Made by a program: the position numbers and the translations under genes | Assembly: GCA_944474755.1 (NCBI GenBank) | Contig: OX104120.1 | Span: 20,740,492-20,804,491 of the forward strand | Length of the DNA stretch: 64,000 nucleotides | Direction of reading: 5' to 3' | Source of the DNA: Limnoperna fortunei | Taxonomy: Eukaryota; Mollusca; Bivalvia; Mytilida; Modiolidae | In this document: positions 37,201 to 48,818 of the stretch, piece by piece | Numbering within the stretch: the first letter of the stretch is position 1 | Layout: each line of letters starts with the position of its first letter | The notes under the pieces: model-generated | What the model saw: only the letters and a program-made list of their open reading frames with translations | The model's database searches: none | What the model was told of the DNA's origin: nothing

Positions 37201-40200
37201 CTTATTGCACACATTAATATTATCTAAAGAGCTCTGTCCAATATGTACCTGTATACTCGAACCCCATTGTATCGATCTATTCATTGTATCGCTCTATTCA
37301 TTAATATCTGGAGAATTTTCATCTAGCTCCGACTACCAATTGTTTACACACGCTTGATTGCACCGGTTTACTTTCTCTTTCGTATTTGACCACAGTTACC
37401 ACCGGATCATGTTTAGAGTAGCGGTAAGTACCTTTTATAGCATGTTTTCTCCTTTATCGTTGTTTTTCTGCATAGAGGATTTTCGGGCTGTTTGATATTA
37501 AATTTGGCGAACTATTTTTCGATAAAACAACTACTTAAAAACATTAGACTTTGTTTGCATACATGCTGACAATCTTTATACAGCTATGGTCTGCCATACT
37601 TTATGCAAACTAGTTATTTCCCACAATGCATCGATATAATGGAGTGACGTCAGAATACACAGTTTTCAACATGGGTGAATAAATTTGACTTTTAACAGTA
37701 TAAAATATGATTACCAATAGAAATTAGCAAGATAAACAGAGACTAGGAATATCAGTGAATGTAAACAAAGAATGAAAACTAAATAAGTATTTTTATTAAT
37801 GTTATAAATGGTTGATGAAAATAAGTAGATCGATACAACGGGGTTCCAGGCTACATGATATGTACATAAGTATAATGAAATTTACATAAAGATGGAAGTC
37901 TGTATGAAAACTGTTGTTATAAAGAAAGAATTTTTTAATGCTTCATATACTTTCAAAACCAAAATTTGTGGTTTATGCATAATAACTTGAGAAAGCATTA
38001 ACAAAATCATTTGATTTCAAATTGTTTTGTAGACTACTTAACCCAGATTTAGTGTTATTTTAATGGTTTTCAATTTTGTTGACCAAGAGTTATGTCCCTT
38101 TTACCACAGACAAATTACAACTTGTGGTTTTCTTTAATAGATAACTTTAGAAACCCTTGGATAAATCAGGACATTTTACAGTTGTATGATTTCGAACCTC
38201 TTAACTGTTGAAATTTTAACATTTGTATTTTGCTCGGCTGGGAAGCTTCTGCAGTCCTATGTGCACATTATTCTTTTATTTTGTCAATAATTTACTAGTT
38301 GTTTTTCCGCATGTATATCATGGCAAGTACAGGACCTATTTGGCATTTGGCAATAGTGCACAAGATACAACCTCTATAAAGTAAGAAAAATAATATCTTC
38401 ATATGGACGTTTAGGATTTCCACCAAATCATGTTTTTATTTTTCACATTTCAGTTTATGCTTAGATAAATATTTACGAGATGCTTTTGGAAGCAAAGGTT
38501 TCAAACTGTTTGAGAAGTGGACTAAAGATAGATCTACAAATGAAAAAATGAATGAAAGAGAAGCTAAATTAGCTTATATAATTATCAGACTATTACAAAA
38601 TGCTAAGTAAGTCTATATTTTAAGAAACAGAAAAAAATACTTTTACTTTGGAATGTCATTTGGTAAACTGTGTATCAATTGATAGTGGATTTATGACTCG
38701 GTGCCACTAGATAAGTTTGTAAAGACAAATCACTTTGCCTGTTATAGAATGTAATTTTATTGTTCTATATTCCAAAGTGGTCTTATTTGTTCATGTAACA
38801 CTCCACACACCACACATCCTAAAAACTATGGTTTGCAGTTACATTTATTTTATGATCTGACAACCATAATTATGGTACTGGTACATACAGGACTACTTAG
38901 TGATTCAATCCCTGTAGCAGCAAATGACAATATGCCAGAGGAATAATCTGATATAGTCCTTGTACATTGTATTATTTGCTTTCATAACAGGGTAACATTT
39001 TCTATGCAATTTTTAGCCCATTGGACCAAAGTTCCCAGTGAGCTTTTGCCATTTCTTGGTGTCTGTCTTCTCTAAAACCATGTGGCAAACTGTTTTCAAA
39101 CTTGGCCACAATCATCCTTATGATACATTGTTTCAAATTTGGACTAATTGTGTTGATCAATTGACACAGCCGCTGCTGTTACTAAAAATAGATCATACAT
39201 GTAGGTGTCAATACATGTTTTTGGTCAATATCTCAAAACATATAATAGCTATAAAGAAAAGTGTTAATTCAAATTGATTAGCACATTAAACTTGGACAAA
39301 AGTTTATTTTAGTTAGAAGTTTCGTAATAACTTCCCGTAGGAGTTTTTACCCTTGAATTTATGATTTTTGACAAATTTTCAGAATTTACAATTTAACTTG
39401 AAAACTACATGTATAATAGATTGACAATATATATTCCAAAAATGATCATCAAGACAAAGCCTGCCAAGCACTTAGTTGGTCCAAAGTTGTTGGACTACTT
39501 CTTCTTAAGAGTTATTGCCCTTAAAGTACAAAATGTGTTTTTAATTTTCAGTTTTGTCAAGTGAAACTGTAATTTGCAGAGTTATTGCCCTTTAACTATT
39601 TTTGGTGAAATTTGTAGTTTTTGCCATGGACTATAAATGCTGGAGGGAAACTGTTTATTGAAAAAATAGTCAGCACGACAAGGTCTACAAAGCTTTACTT
39701 AGTCAAAAATTGTCAGATGAGTTTGTATTGGGGTTATTGCCCTTAATGACAAATTCTCACAGTTTTTGTGTTATAAATTAGAGTCTATAAACACTAAGGT
39801 AAAATTGTTAATTACTAAATTAACCTGAAGGACAAGGCATACAAATCATTAAATTTTTCAGAAATTATCCAATGGTACCTTAAAAAAGCTATTGCCCTTC
39901 ATCAAAACTTTTTATAAGTTTTAAATTTTGCCTAGTTACTTAAAATCTATAACTGCTAAACATAAACTGTTAATTGCAAAAATTTTAAGACAGTTTAAAA
40001 TCATATGTTTTCCAGGTGAGGGTTAACAAGCTTCTGAAAGAATCTAGTTTTTTAAATGATAAGGTAATTTTTTACACAATGGTAAACTATACTGTAGGAT
40101 GGCCCACTGGTTGTTCAAATTTCATAGTATTGCCATAGGTTTCATTTAATATTATTTTTATTGCATTGAAAAACAGATTCATAATCATTGGTGGGCTATT

Positions 40201-43200
40201 AATCTAGCAGTCCCATTTTTCTAATAGTGACCTGTCCTATTTTTTTATATTGACTTACAGCTAAATGGATAATATTAGAAATCTTACTGCTTGTCTTTAT
40301 ACCTTCTATTTCTTTATAAATAAATTGTACAGGAATGCTTATTTTTGATTGGTTGGAAAAACATTTAACATAAGATTGAAAAAATCTTCATCATGGAGAT
40401 AAGAACTCTTTGTTGTCATATATAACTCCACAAAAAACTTACAGTTTTTGTGCTGTTTTTTTGTTTCAAAAATGTAAAGTTACACAATGAAATTGTTGAG
40501 TTTGCTCTTATCTTTGTTTGAATTTATTTATAAGTATTAACTTCAAAAAATATTTTCTTAACTATAACAAGTATTTTCCTCATCAAAATGTTAATCCTCC
40601 ACATTTAATATAATCAGGTAAACAATGTGCAAAAAGAAAATTTTGTTAACCCTTAATTGTAAGAGGATCTGTTGTTAACCAAAAAAATGTTTGAATATAT
40701 TACTAATATGTATAAATACAAGAAGAAATAATTCACTTTCTAAGTGGTGTGGAAGTGATTTTAGATTTCTGGTGAATTGTGCACTATATGAATATGATTG
40801 ATTGATTGATTGATTTAACATGAATAAGACGTGAATTAAATCCAAATATATTTGTATAATCATTTACTGACAAGATGTCTGAAATACTAAGGATCTGTTC
40901 ATGAATACATGTATTAACAATGTGTTATCTTTTAGTAACTGCTTGCTTTAGATGGAGACTTGGCTAGAGCAACCTTATTGTTTTTAGTCTTGACTTGTGT
41001 TGGAAGCAGACAGGATGAGCTGCTTTATTATGTTCAATCGAGGCCCATGTTGGAGGCAGACAGGGTGAGCTGCTTTATTATGTTCAGTTGAGGCCCATGT
41101 TGGAAGCAGACAGAGTGAGCTGCTTTATTATGTTCAATCGAAGCCCATGATGGAGGCAGACAGAGTGAGCTGCTTTATTATGTTCAATCGAAGCCCATGA
41201 TGGAGGCAGACAGAGTGGGCTGCTTTATTATGTTCAGTTGAGGCCCATGTTGGAGGCAGACAGAGTGAGCTGCTTTATTATGTTCAGTTGAGGCCCATGT
41301 TGGAGGCAGACAGAGTGAGCTGCTTTATTATGTTCAGTTGAGGCCCATGTTGGAAGCAGACAGAGTGAGCTGCTTTATTATGTTCAATCGAAGCCCATGT
41401 TGGAGGCAGACAGAGTGAGCTGCTTTATTATGTTCAATCGAGGCCCATGTTGGAGGCAGACAGAGTGAGCTGCTTTATTATGTTCAGTTGAGGCCCATGT
41501 TGGAGGCAGACAGAGTGAGCTGCTTTATTATGTTCAGTTGAGGCCCATGTTGGAAGCAGACAGAGTGAGCTGCTTTATTATGTTCAATCGAAGCCCATGT
41601 TGGAGGCAGACAGAGTGAGCTGCTTTATTATGTTCAATCGAGGCCCATGTTGGAGGCAGACAGAGTGAGCTGCTTTATTATGTTCAGTTGAGGCCCATGT
41701 TGGAAGCAGACAGAGTGAGCTGCTTTATTATGTTCAATCGAAGCCCATGTTGGAGGCAGACAGAGTGAGCTGCTTTATTATGTTCAATCGAGGCCCATGT
41801 TGGAGGCAGACAGAGTGAGCTGCTTTATTATGTTCAGTTGAGGCCCATGTTGGAAGCAGACAGAGTGAGCTGCTTTATTATGTTCAATCGAAGCCCATGT
41901 TGGAGGCAGATAGAGTGAGCTGCTTTATTATGTTCAATCGAGGCCCATGTTGGAGGCAGACAGAGTGAGCTGCTTTATTATGTTCAGTTGAGGCCCATGT
42001 TGGAAGCAGACAGAGTGAGCTGCTTTATTATGTTCAATCGAAGCCCATGTTGGAGGCAGACAGAGTGAGCTGCTTTATTATGTTCAGTTGAGGCCCATGT
42101 TGGAGGCAGACAGAGTGAGCTGCTTTATTATGTTCAATCGAGGCCCATGTTGGAGGCAGACAGAGTGAGCTGCTTTATTATGTTCAGTTGAGGCCCATGT
42201 TGGAGGCAGACAGAGTGAGCTGCTTTATTATGTTCAGTTGAGGCCCATGTTGGAGGCAGACAGAGTGAGCTGCTTTATTATGTTCAGTTGAAGCCCATGT
42301 TGGAGGCAGACTTGGGTAGAGCCACCTTATATTGTTTATTTTTAAAGCGAAGTTGAAGTTGCACTGTCAATTTGTACAGTGGAACTATGTTGCCTTTAAG
42401 TAAATTGACACTTGTCTGATCATCTCACCTCACTGTCACGATGTCAATAAGTAAACACAGTGATGTCACAATGTTAAAAAAACAGCGATAAACAGATTAG
42501 TTACGTTTTTTTAAACTCAATGCATTTTTTCAACCGTATTTCATTAAAAAGGCGACAGATGAGATACGGACTAGAAAGTGCATCTCGTTTCGAAAAACGT
42601 AAATAATCTATAACTGGGTGTAATATTGCAATGTACTCAAAAAATATCATTATTACTCATTTTTTTTTAGCTTTGAAAAATTGGGTAGTGTAATAATAGT
42701 TTTACAGGAAAGTTTCATATGGCAACATACAGTTTCTTTGTCTTTTTATTGCATTAAAAAAAATACCATGATATGCGATCTACATATTTTACAGGGATGT
42801 AGTAGATGGTCAAGATATACAAGTGTATAGAGATAAAGATTCCAATGAACGTCAGCTGTTGATGTCTCTAAAGACACATGAAAATAGGTCTACAATACAG
42901 TTTGCATTGGATGAAATAAATAGGTATGTTTGTTTGTGATTTGGTCGTTGTTTGTCTAATTACTTGTATTTTTATAAAAACATAGGTCTGTTATTTATTT
43001 CCATTGAAATATGCCTAAATATAGATGTGAGCTATAATATATTTGTTCTGGGTATATACATGTAATATCATATTCATGTCTTTAGATTTATATTGGAAGA
43101 GTCCAAAGCAATTGAAATATAAACCATAAGTTGTGCATGTGATAATATATGCCCTGACATTGTCCAAGACCTGTAAAATATTTAAATTATAATACTGACT

Positions 43201-43613
43201 GACACCAAAGTTAAGTTTCTGCTTTCTGTTATTTAATTAATATTGAAACGCTATGCCCAATGTAATGCTGCAGTAGGCTGTAAAAGTACTAGTTATACAA
43301 GGTACACATTTTTTCATGCATTTTTTCCTGTTTGAGGTTTATTTATCCTTACTCATTGACAAAAAAATACACAAGATTGTCAAATGATTGTCTTATTGGT
43401 GATTTTATTAATTCTGCTGATTCCAGTCATAGCATACCACTACAGAAATATTATCATATTTATTTCCCTTAGTTCGTGATTTGACACTTTTTTATTTTTA
43501 GACTGAAGAGTTACATTGAAGATAACAAAGGAAATGTTCCTGATGCCTCTGTAGACATTAAACAGTTTATGAATGAATGGATATTGGATCTTAGAAGATC
43601 TAATTTTAGATAA
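33555..43613 (+). CDS. YTH-like domain fused to an RlaP-type nucleotidyltransferase
   Basis: Six exons: 33555-34297, 35076-35181, 36268-36446, 38454-38606, 42795-42923 and 43502-43613. Lengths sum to 1,422 nt (473 aa plus stop), all introns are GT-AG and the phases match. Residues 11-190 resemble a YTH domain, the PUA-like reader of N6-methyladenosine. RYFIAKCANIQSL aligns without gaps to the YTH start; Trp33 falls where the first cage Trp sits, then NVIIIFSVNNCHGWHGYVQM (58-77), FNVKWL (130-135) and the NWNE...GHELCKL (168-183) block. Residues 80-125 are an acidic, low-complexity insert. Residues 217-473 fit the polymerase-beta-type nucleotidyltransferase RlaP/COG3541 (PF10127): GS at 245-246, DMD with the two metal Asp at 257/259, then GELLLTGDHRCVETLFLHE and AKLAYIIIRLLQNA. 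The start ATG is preceded in frame by TAA. Role inferred: RNA end modification or repair on marked RNA. Confidence 0.85.
35076..35181 (+). CDS. exon 2: DxD catalytic segment of the nucleotidyltransferase
   Basis: Encodes YNLETEKSDMDMFVVY and on to GFDKQPPQTVK, ending at GTAAAG|GTAATC. It carries the two metal-binding Asp residues. Its last 30 or so bases and its donor are the seed of the array at 35148-35945. Confidence 0.88.
35148..35945 (+). repeat. 57-59 bp array amplifying an exon end and 5' splice site
   Basis: CAGCCTCCACAGACAGT (one variant CAGACTCC, one CAACCTCC) starts at 35161, 35220, 35279, 35336 and then every 57 bp to 35906: 14 copies. The first two periods are 59 bp, the rest 57 bp. 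Each unit contains the coding end of exon 2 followed by AAAGGTAATCTGT, that is, a complete copy of the donor site. Because 57 is 19 codons, a 210-codon frame runs through the later copies. Read-through from the true exon hits TAA in the second unit, because the two 59-bp units shift the frame. Confidence 0.97.
36268..36446 (+). CDS. exon 3: helical core of the nucleotidyltransferase
   Basis: Acceptor TTTTGTAG, donor AATAG|GTAT. Encodes SSDREILDYTVHEAYRYGEL, then LLTGDHRCVETLFLHE. The pattern of a hydrophobic helix, L..G......LF is what follows the DxD strand in COG3541 proteins. Confidence 0.85.
37257..37848. mobile_element. TIR element (about 590 bp) in intron 3
   Basis: CGAACCCCATTGTATCGATC at 37258 is mirrored by GATCGATACAACGGGGTTCC ending at 37847, giving TIRs of about 22 bp with two or three mismatches. 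A second partial copy of the left word (CATTGTATCGCTCTATTC) lies just inside. No transposase. A non-autonomous DNA transposon is the simplest reading. Confidence 0.65.
38454..38606 (+). CDS. exon 4 of the YTH-nucleotidyltransferase gene
   Basis: Acceptor TTTCACATTTCAG, donor GCTAA|GTAAGT. Encodes LCLDKYLRDAFGSKGFKLFE, then EREAKLAYIIIRLLQNAK. The A.L.Y.IRLL..A helix is a typical C-terminal element of PF10127 proteins. Confidence 0.85.
39014..40110. mobile_element. interspersed repeat with repeated GTTATTGCCCTT words, intron 4
   Basis: AGCCCATTGGACCAAAGTTC at the left is followed by CAGTGAGCTTTTGCCATTTC. Inside, GAGTTATTGCCCTT-type words recur about every 100-200 bp (near 39510, 39580, 39735, 39890). 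The region ends near GGATGGCCCACTGG. I recognise this as a common mollusc interspersed repeat type, without a class. Confidence 0.5.
40998..42310 (+). repeat. 50-bp tandem array, about 26 copies, in intron 4
   Basis: Units of the form TGTTGGAGGCAGACAGAGTG, AGCTGCTTTATTATGTTCAG, TTGAGGCCCA. Variants (GGAAGC vs GGAGGC, CAGTTG vs CAATCG, AAGCCC vs AGGCCC) fall in a regular order. The GGAAGC-type unit recurs near 41341, 41541, 41691, 41841 and 41991, giving a higher-order period of 150 bp (three units) in the later part. Both edges carry related ACTTGG.TAGAGC.ACCTTAT sequence. Confidence 0.95.
42419..42615. mobile_element. hairpin MITE family A, intronic copy
   Basis: CATCTCACCTCACTGTCACG, then AAAACAGCGATAAACAGATT and AACTCAATGCATTTTTTCAA, match the hairpin at 10077-10352. 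The second arm is truncated after TAATCTATAAC. Several CpGs of the 10-kb copy read TpG or CpA here. Confidence 0.8.
42795..42923 (+). CDS. exon 5 of the YTH-nucleotidyltransferase gene
   Basis: Acceptor TATTTTACAG, donor AATAG|GTATG. Encodes DVVDGQDIQVYRDKDSNERQ, then LLMSLKTHENRSTIQFALDE. The short beta-turn segment ending in a 'leader of the last helix' matches the end of RlaP-type proteins. Confidence 0.82.
43502..43613 (+). CDS. exon 6 and stop of the YTH-nucleotidyltransferase gene
   Basis: The acceptor ends TTTTTAG at 43501. Encodes LKSYIEDNKGNVPDASVDIK, then QFMNEWILDLRRSNFR and TAA at 43611-43613. Confidence 0.85.
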
Positions 43614-43737
43614 TTTTAGAGATTATGTCCTATAATGAGTGAAAATATTTCAAGGAAATTAACATGTATCTGTGATATTTTTCAAGACCATTTTTAGACA
43701 TTACTGGTTTTTTATATCATCTTTATGTATGTTTTAC

Positions 43738-43743
43738 AATAAA
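43738..43743 (+). terminator. poly(A) signal AATAAA
   Basis: AATAAA lies 125 bp after the stop codon of the YTH-nucleotidyltransferase gene, in T-rich DNA. It gives a short 3' UTR that would end before the 48-bp array. Confidence 0.65.
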
Positions 43744-43868
43744 CTGTTATTACTATAAAAAACTTTCATAATTGATTTTCTTACAAATTTTGTGTAAATA
43801 AATTACACATCCATTTTCCACATTTTTTACAAAATTGCATTAGTACATGTAGTATATATGTGTTATAT

Positions 43869-45035
43869 GATCAGCCCCTCACTAAAGGTCACATTTAAGT
43901 AATCCCTCTGTTGTATGACCAGCCACTCACTGAAGGCCACATTACAGTAATCCCACTGTTATATTACCAGCCCCTCACTGGAGGCCACATTAAATTAATC
44001 CCTCTGTTATATGACCAGCCACTCACTGAAGGCCACATTACAGTAATCCCTCTGTTCTATGATCAGCCACTCATTGAAGGCCACATTACAGTAATCCCTC
44101 TGTTATATTACCAGCCCCTCACTGGAGGCCACATTAAATTAATCCCTCTGTTATATGACCAGCCACTCACTGAAGGCCACATTACAGTAATCCCACTGTT
44201 ATATTACCAGCCCCTCACTGGAGGCCACATTAAATTAATCCCTCTGTTATATGACCAGCCACTCACTGAAGGCCACATTACAGTAATCCCTCTGTTCTAT
44301 GATCAGCCACTCATTGAAGGCCACATTACAGTAATCCCTCTGTTATATGACCAGCCACGCAGTGAATGCCACATTAAATTAATCCCTCTGTTATATGACC
44401 AGCCACTCACTGAAGGCCACATTACAGTATTCCCTCTTTTATATGATCAGCCCCTCACTAAAGGCCACATTAAATTAATCCCTCTGTTATATGATCAGCC
44501 ACTCACTGAAGGCCACATTACAGTAATCCCTCTGTTATATGACCAGCCACTCACTGAAGGCCACATTACAGAAATCTCTTTGTTGTATGACCAGCCACTC
44601 ACTGAAGGCCACATTACAGTAATCCCTCTGTTATATGATCAGCCACTCACTGAAGGCCACATTACAGTAATCCCTCTGTTATATGACCAGCCACTCACTG
44701 TAGGCCATATTACAGTAATCCCTCTGTTATATGATCAGCCACTCACTGAAGGCCACATTACAGTAATCCCTCTGTTATATGACCAGCCACTCACTGAAGA
44801 CCATATTACAGTAATCCCTCTGTTATATTACCAGCCACTCACTGAAGGCCACATTACAGTAAACCTTTTGTTATATGACCAGCCACGCAGTGAATGCCAC
44901 ATTACAGTAATCCCTCTGGTTTATGACCAGCCACTCAATGAAGGCCACATTACAGTAATCCCTCTGTTCTATGACCAGCCACTCACTGAAGGCCACATTA
45001 CAGTAAACCCTCTGTTATATGACCAGCCACTCACC
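43869..45035 (+). repeat. 48-bp tandem array, about 24 copies
   Basis: Units of the form CCAGCCACTCACTGAAGGCC, ACATTACAGTAATCCCTCTG, TTATATGA. A pair of variant units (CCCCTCACTGGAGGCC with AAATTAATCC) recurs in blocks near 43965, 44110 and 44205, showing segment duplication. A plus-strand frame of 393 codons repeats LYDQPLTEGHITVIPL. As 48 is 16 codons, this is expected by periodicity and is not evidence of a gene. Confidence 0.95.
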
Positions 45036-45092
45036 TCTGTTCTAATGAATATGAAGACTAATACCCTTAACAAAAGCCGCATAATAAGATGA

Positions 45093-46560
45093 TTTTAGAT
45101 GCTTCTTAATTTAACCATCCCCCACCACATCACATTTTTTAAAATCCACATTTTTAGGCAAAGACTGGATTTTTAGCAGGGCATTAATGCATATAATGCA
45201 TGTCTGTGGGAAATTATTACATTTCCTGTTTTTTCGTTTTGATGCATTATTTGTTGAAGATAAAGATTCTCCTATGTTAAAGTAAGGTTGGTATAATAGT
45301 TGCTATCAATGTCAGATATGTGATAATTGATGTCATAGTAACCAATAACTGTAGTTGGGTTACAGTATAAACTAACTCAATTTTGAAGCTACCTTTTTGC
45401 ATACCTTAACTAATTGCTTGTTTAACATAATTTTTGTTTTTTATTTTTGGAGTTAATTGCTGTTTCACCTTTTAACAGTGTAACTATTGATATAAAGAAG
45501 CTGGACAAGCATGGCCACTTGTTTGTTCTAATTTTGAAATGGATTTCTGGTAAAAAAAATTGTATTTTTGACAAAATAAAAAATATGTCAACATCAATAG
45601 TTTTAAAATGGTCCAGTTTACTGGGACACTTTGTTGGTATTTAAAATGCAGTAGATTGTTTCATTTGTCACATGTGGTCATTAATGAATACCCATCATGC
45701 AATGCATTTTAGAGGTGATGATAAGTTCTAAAAAAATCAGCATGTTTCAAAAAGTAAAGAAAGACATTTTACAATTGGGTTTAAAATTTAAAAGATGCCA
45801 CCCAAATTTGAATAAAAATAAGGGATAATGGAGCACAAAAGTAAGCACACATCAATTTAAGAAAAAATAGATTTTTATGCTTACAGAAAAAGTGTCTCAA
45901 GTTTGACAATATTGATTGACTTAAATAAGACTATATGTAATCTCATGTTAGAGATGCCACTATTAAGTTCTACAAAAATTTACCCATTTATCAAATATAT
46001 TAAGTTATTTGGAAAAATTAAGATGTTAAAAAATACACATTTATCAAATACTGAGTCATTCAAGAAATTTTTTAGGTCAACAATTTACTTGATTTGTATC
46101 CAGAACTCAACAAGGGATTTTCTTCAGAACGAATAATTGCACCCTTGCTTTTTTTGTCAAGGACAAATCACAAAACTAACTTCAGATTACTAGCATACGG
46201 GCAGTAAAATTGGACCTAGTTTTTTTTATGTTCATGCATTACTTAAATTTACACAATTGATCGATTTATTAATCCAACCAAATCAAAGGTGTTCTTGTGT
46301 AAAAGTTTTAATGCACATTAAAAGTACATGTGCAATGAAGTTGAAATGATAGCTATATTTACCAAATGTAAGGACAAGCACTAATTCATAAAAATGTCGT
46401 AAATAACAAATTACATAAATGTTGTTTTTAATGTTTTTTTAATGTTTTTTATATGGACCTGTTGGAAGAAGTTAATACATGAAATATTTCTCTATAGATA
46501 CTAGTTCTACCTTAGAGTTCCTATGTTGGAATAAGTTTAAATATTTGATTTTTTTTTCTT
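45093..46560. other. intergenic sequence
   Basis: AT-rich and CpG-poor. No exon, RNA gene or repeat that I can support. Confidence 0.45.
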
Positions 46561-46561
46561 T

Positions 46562-46787
46562 TCCATTTGTGTTTAATGCCACTTTCAGCAATTTTTCAGC
46601 TATATCATAGCATAAAGTTTTTATTGGGTGTGGAAGCCAGAGTACCTGGAAAAAACCCAGACCTTCAGTAGGAAATCTTTGTCAATTAAGATTAGAGTCG
46701 AGTGCACCTGCCCACAGTGAGACTCAAACCTAGACAAAGTGATCAATAGTAGACAAAACTTTAACCACTCGTCCACCAAGGCCCATT
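46562..46787 (-). mobile_element. SINE, minus strand
   Basis: Full-length copy. The tail is near GTTTAATGCCACTTTCAGCA, the centre is CAGACCTTCAGTAGGAAATC, the B-box side is ACAGTGAGACTCAAACC, and the head side is TTTAACCACTCGTCCACCAA (A box on the minus strand). Confidence 0.85.
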
Positions 46788-47449
46788 ATATATTTGAATA
46801 TAATTATATATTTGAATAGAGTTCACTAAGCTAAAAATTTCAAAAAAATGATCTTTAGGATTGATTTTAATGCATTTCAAATATACTGATCGATGGACCT
46901 CTTTGAAACCCTCTATATACTAATGGACCTTTATAAGACCCGCACGAAGTTTGCATTTCTGTCGTACATTTAATTTCTTACATATTGTATAGTTACAAAT
47001 AGTAACCTAATATAAACAGTACAGTGTAGGGTGTCAGTCATGTTTTTATTTTAGTACAAAAATAATTTGCATACAATTTTTAACAAGCGAGAAAAACAAT
47101 TATCTGTTATATGTATTGGCTTTGTATTAACCATATCTGTATACTAGGTCTACTGTTGTTTCAAAAATGTTTTGACCAAAGAAAAAACTGGGGAGTTACT
47201 TTGGAATGAGGTCAATGACAGTGACAGCTGCCTACCTTAAAAAAAAGATAACACATATATCTGTATAGAAACTGGAAAACTGACTTGTTTTATGAAATGA
47301 ATCCATTTCACTGAACTTAACTGGAAATTTGACATCTACCAAACTGACCACCTTCAACCAATTGACCATATATGGTTAATTTATTACCTTCAGTTAGTAG
47401 TAAATAGCCATGATGAAAACTGCCCCACTGGCATTTAAACCTTACATTG

Positions 47450-47664
47450 TTAACAGCATCGTATGTGGTCCGTCAACACTGAGGAAGTCCTACTGGCAGT
47501 CAGGGTATGCTTCTCAACTCCAGTCTTAATCGACATGATTAATTGCTTGTTTTCCTCTTGAACATAGGGCTCTATACTCTGACTTCCTAGCCAAATAAAA
47601 ACTGGATGCCATGTTATAGCTGAACAATTGCTGAAATACCATTAAACACTATTCAAACTAACAA
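47450..47664 (+). mobile_element. diverged SINE, plus strand
   Basis: CCGTCAACACTGAGGAAGTC, CTCAACTCCAGTCTTAATCG and AATAAAAACTGGATGCCATG follow the family order. CpGs are mostly lost. Confidence 0.7.
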
Positions 47665-48818
47665 GAAATTTTTTTTTTAAATATATAGCACAAACCAAAT
47701 ATAGTTTAACTGTATTTAAATAGTTAAGCAATAGATCAAATAACAAACTGGACATAAAGGTTACTATTGCTACAACTTGACAATGAGGTCATGGTTTTGT
47801 GACATTTTAGACTGACAAGTTGTGAAATTATATAGAACAAATTAGTGAAGGCCGTTCTTTAAGCTGAGGACATTTTATATGCTTGTGTACAAGAAAAATT
47901 TGCAATATAAGACAAATGTGGCTAAAGTAAGGAACATAGGATTTCTTTGAAATGTAAGACTATGAAATTACATAATGCTGTAACTAATGTCCACCACCCC
48001 TTTTCTAAATAATTAAACTCTTTTACCAGCAATGAAATTAATTTCATGTGAGAAAACATAATCTGCTCTCAGTTTTATGATGGTTTCACTTAAGTTATAA
48101 ACCTTATGGGCTCGACCATTAATTTAAAGGTTTTAAACTTCATTCTAGAGAAAAATATTGGTTACGGCCTGTAGATCATACTAAGTTTAATAAAAGTGTG
48201 TGGTCCCTTATAATGTAAACTAATCTTTAATATTATTAAGAGGTTATATGAAATTGACAATTAACTCTGTAATATATTTTAATTGTTTATTCACAAATAC
48301 CATTGTCTTCAATAGAACATTATACATACATAAATTTCTTCATAAATAAGTTAATATGCAGTAACAAAATATAGTGTTTTCCAAAAGTGCTGAGAAAATA
48401 TAGTGAGAGTTAAAATCCCTTAAAATATTTCTCAACTTATAAAAATTAAGATTTTAATGTAAGGCTAAAATCATATAAAATTTTATAAATTTCTAAAACT
48501 GATATAAACTGCTGACAAAATACAGAATTTAACAACAACATATATTAATTCAAACAATAAAATAACAAAACTAGCTAATTGATCACAGTATGCTTCGTAG
48601 TGAAAGGAATTCTGCTTGTGCAATTACAAGTGACTGTATTATTTAAATCATGATTTACCATCCTGAATCAAATCATGTCTTTAAAAAGAATAGAAAAATT
48701 GCACTATAACATCTCCACAGAAAAAATGTCTCAACTTATCACGGAATTTTACTGAACTGATACACATGATCTAAATAGAAACTGGTACACATTGATCAAA
48801 AATTGTTTTCTATACATT

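Noticed and set aside
43911..45092. 393-codon plus-strand frame of a 16-residue repeat
   Set aside because: Product of the 48-bp period. It starts and ends within the array apart from a short unique tail without features.
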